DNA of 6,681 nucleotides, taken from contig CACYDO010000026.1 of the NCBI GenBank assembly GCA_902773165.1, positions 1-6,681 on the forward strand. The letters are read 5' to 3'. The notes below the pieces were generated by a model. That model worked only from the letters and a program-made list of their open reading frames with translations. It had not been told where the DNA came from and did no database searches. The translations under genes were made by a program, and so were the position numbers. This document shows positions 5,883-6,681 of this stretch, in pieces; the stretch's first letter is position 1; each line of letters begins with the position of its first letter. This stretch comes from an uncultured Ruminococcus sp. Its GTDB lineage: Bacteria > Bacillota > Clostridia > Oscillospirales > Acutalibacteraceae.

Positions 5883-6681
5883 ATGTCAGACTATACGCCA
5901 ATATTATGGAAGGATTACCCGGGGTCTACCGATACGCCGATTACTGCCGCGCAGCTTAACAGGATCGACAACGGCACGGCGAATGCTCTGGACGGCATAG
6001 ACCAGCTTTGGAGCAAGCTGTCTTCCGACGTTCCGGACAGTTTTCGCACCATGTTCCCGGAATTCGGAAGACGAAGCATAGCGCCGATTTCGGTAGCCAC
6101 TACAGAATCGCTGCAGCAGAGCACGCCGTATTACGATATTAATATAAACAATTACAATTTCGACAGCGCGACCGACGGAATTCTGATATATCGTTACACA
6201 ACGAATGCAGCGTCAACAAGACTGATCGGCAGCTCGGGATATGCGTTTGCAGCTCCTGATGATAATACAGTAAGAATCGTGTTCAGTAATACGCAGTTCA
6301 CGCAGGACGATAAGCTTGGTATCTTTATTTTCAACAAGAACTCGTCCTCGTCTTCCGGGTCCGGGTCGGGAGGAGGAAGTGTCGCTATCGACGGCGCATA
6401 TTACTGTAACGGCGCGAATGATAATATTACGCTGCCGCAGTTTGTGCAGCAGAATTCGAGCAGAGCCGTTATCCCGGTTATCGGTACGTTCGGAGTAGAT
6501 AATTCTACCGTTCAAGCTGATAATAACAGCAATTACAGCATGGTGTGTATTAACAGCGGCGATCGGAAAATAACGATTGATTTCACGCTGTGCAGCGTTA
6601 TTCAGCCGAACAATACACAGTTCTGCTATTTTAAAAACTGCATTGTAACAAACATGAATGTATTTTGCAGCAGTATTGAGA
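5883..6681 (+). CDS. Tail fibre / receptor-binding adhesin, 5' part
   Basis: The frame runs from ATG 5883 off the right edge, giving 266 visible residues. The N-terminus has the phage fibre motif TPITAAQLNRIDNGTANAL at 18-36, a short helix that in many Firmicute phages attaches the fibre to the tail tip; aromatic residues (Y4, W9, Y12) precede it. Residues 84-150 look beta-rich (ILIYRYTT, TVRIVFSN, KLGIFIF) and could be a small beta-sandwich or shoulder domain. A Ser/Gly linker at 154-166 leads to a second domain opening GAYYCNGANDNITLPQFVQQ (171-190), a segment resembling recurrent fibre domains of gut Clostridia phages. The rest has short repeated strands with Asn turns, suggesting a right-handed beta-helix. 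Cysteines occur only after the linker (175, 222, 237, 248, 253, 262). It probably recognises the host surface; the ligand and total length cannot be judged. Confidence 0.75.
   Translation, partial: MSDYTPILWKDYPGSTDTPITAAQLNRIDNGTANALDGIDQLWSKLSSDVPDSFRTMFPEFGRRSIAPISVATTESLQQSTPYYDININNYNFDSATDGILIYRYTTNAASTRLIGSSGYAFAAPDDNTVRIVFSNTQFTQDDKLGIFIFNKNSSSSSGSGSGGGSVAIDGAYYCNGANDNITLPQFVQQNSSRAVIPVIGTFGVDNSTVQADNNSNYSMVCINSGDRKITIDFTLCSVIQPNNTQFCYFKNCIVTNMNVFCSSIE
6342..6380 (+). other. Ser/Gly low-complexity linker coding segment
   Basis: Residues 154-166 of the adhesin are five Ser followed by alternating Gly/Ser and a GGGS end. The DNA changes from pyrimidine-rich (TCGTCCTCGTCTTCC) to G-rich with GGG at 6357-6359, 6363-6365 and 6368-6370. 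It separates an N-terminal anchor and beta region from a Cys-containing second domain and marks a likely module boundary. Confidence 0.7.

Noticed and set aside
1..6681. tRNA, CRISPR array, insertion sequence, attachment site, toxin-antitoxin or anti-defence gene
   Set aside because: The window is filled by tail genes with gaps of at most 15 bases; no cloverleaf, spaced direct repeats, transposase motifs or unexplained open frames were seen.

Overview
The window is one uninterrupted stretch of a phage tail-morphogenesis operon, all on the + strand. It comes from a phage or prophage with a long, apparently non-contractile (siphovirus-type) tail. Strong purine-rich ribosome binding sites precede almost every gene, base composition is moderate, and several proteins resemble families I associate with phages of anaerobic Firmicutes (Clostridia such as Ruminococcus or Lachnospiraceae). 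A gut Clostridia host is therefore the best guess. No integrase, attachment site, tRNA or host gene is present, so the sequence does not say whether this is a free phage or a prophage.

Layout, left to right: the 3' end of a tail terminator/minor capsid protein gene (1-258); the major tail tube protein (262-702); a tail assembly chaperone pair in the lambda G/G-T arrangement, with a short product (716-1027) and a Gp15-like downstream part (about 1003-1356) that has no credible start of its own and is probably reached by a -1 ribosomal frameshift at a G-run near 997-1003; the 963-residue tape measure protein (1346-4237, GTG start); a 134-residue DUF6711-like tail-tip protein (4234-4638); a 408-residue baseplate hub-like protein (4654-5880); and the 5' part of a modular tail fibre/adhesin (from 5883, running off the window). 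Genes are separated by at most 15 bases or overlap, so there is no intergenic space for internal promoters, and co-transcription from an upstream late promoter is likely.

The gene order follows the assembly pathway. The tip complex (hub, DUF6711-like protein, adhesin) nucleates the tail. The tape measure protein, coated by the chaperones, sets the length. The tube protein polymerises around it, and the terminator caps the tube for joining to the head. The most interesting points are the non-canonical frameshift site, a 13-bp inverted repeat inside the terminator gene that resembles an intrinsic terminator for minus-strand transcription, and the abrupt change in the adhesin at a Ser/Gly linker (no cysteine before it, six in the 100 residues after it). 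I found no new defence or other accessory system; this is a fairly ordinary, well-packed tail module.
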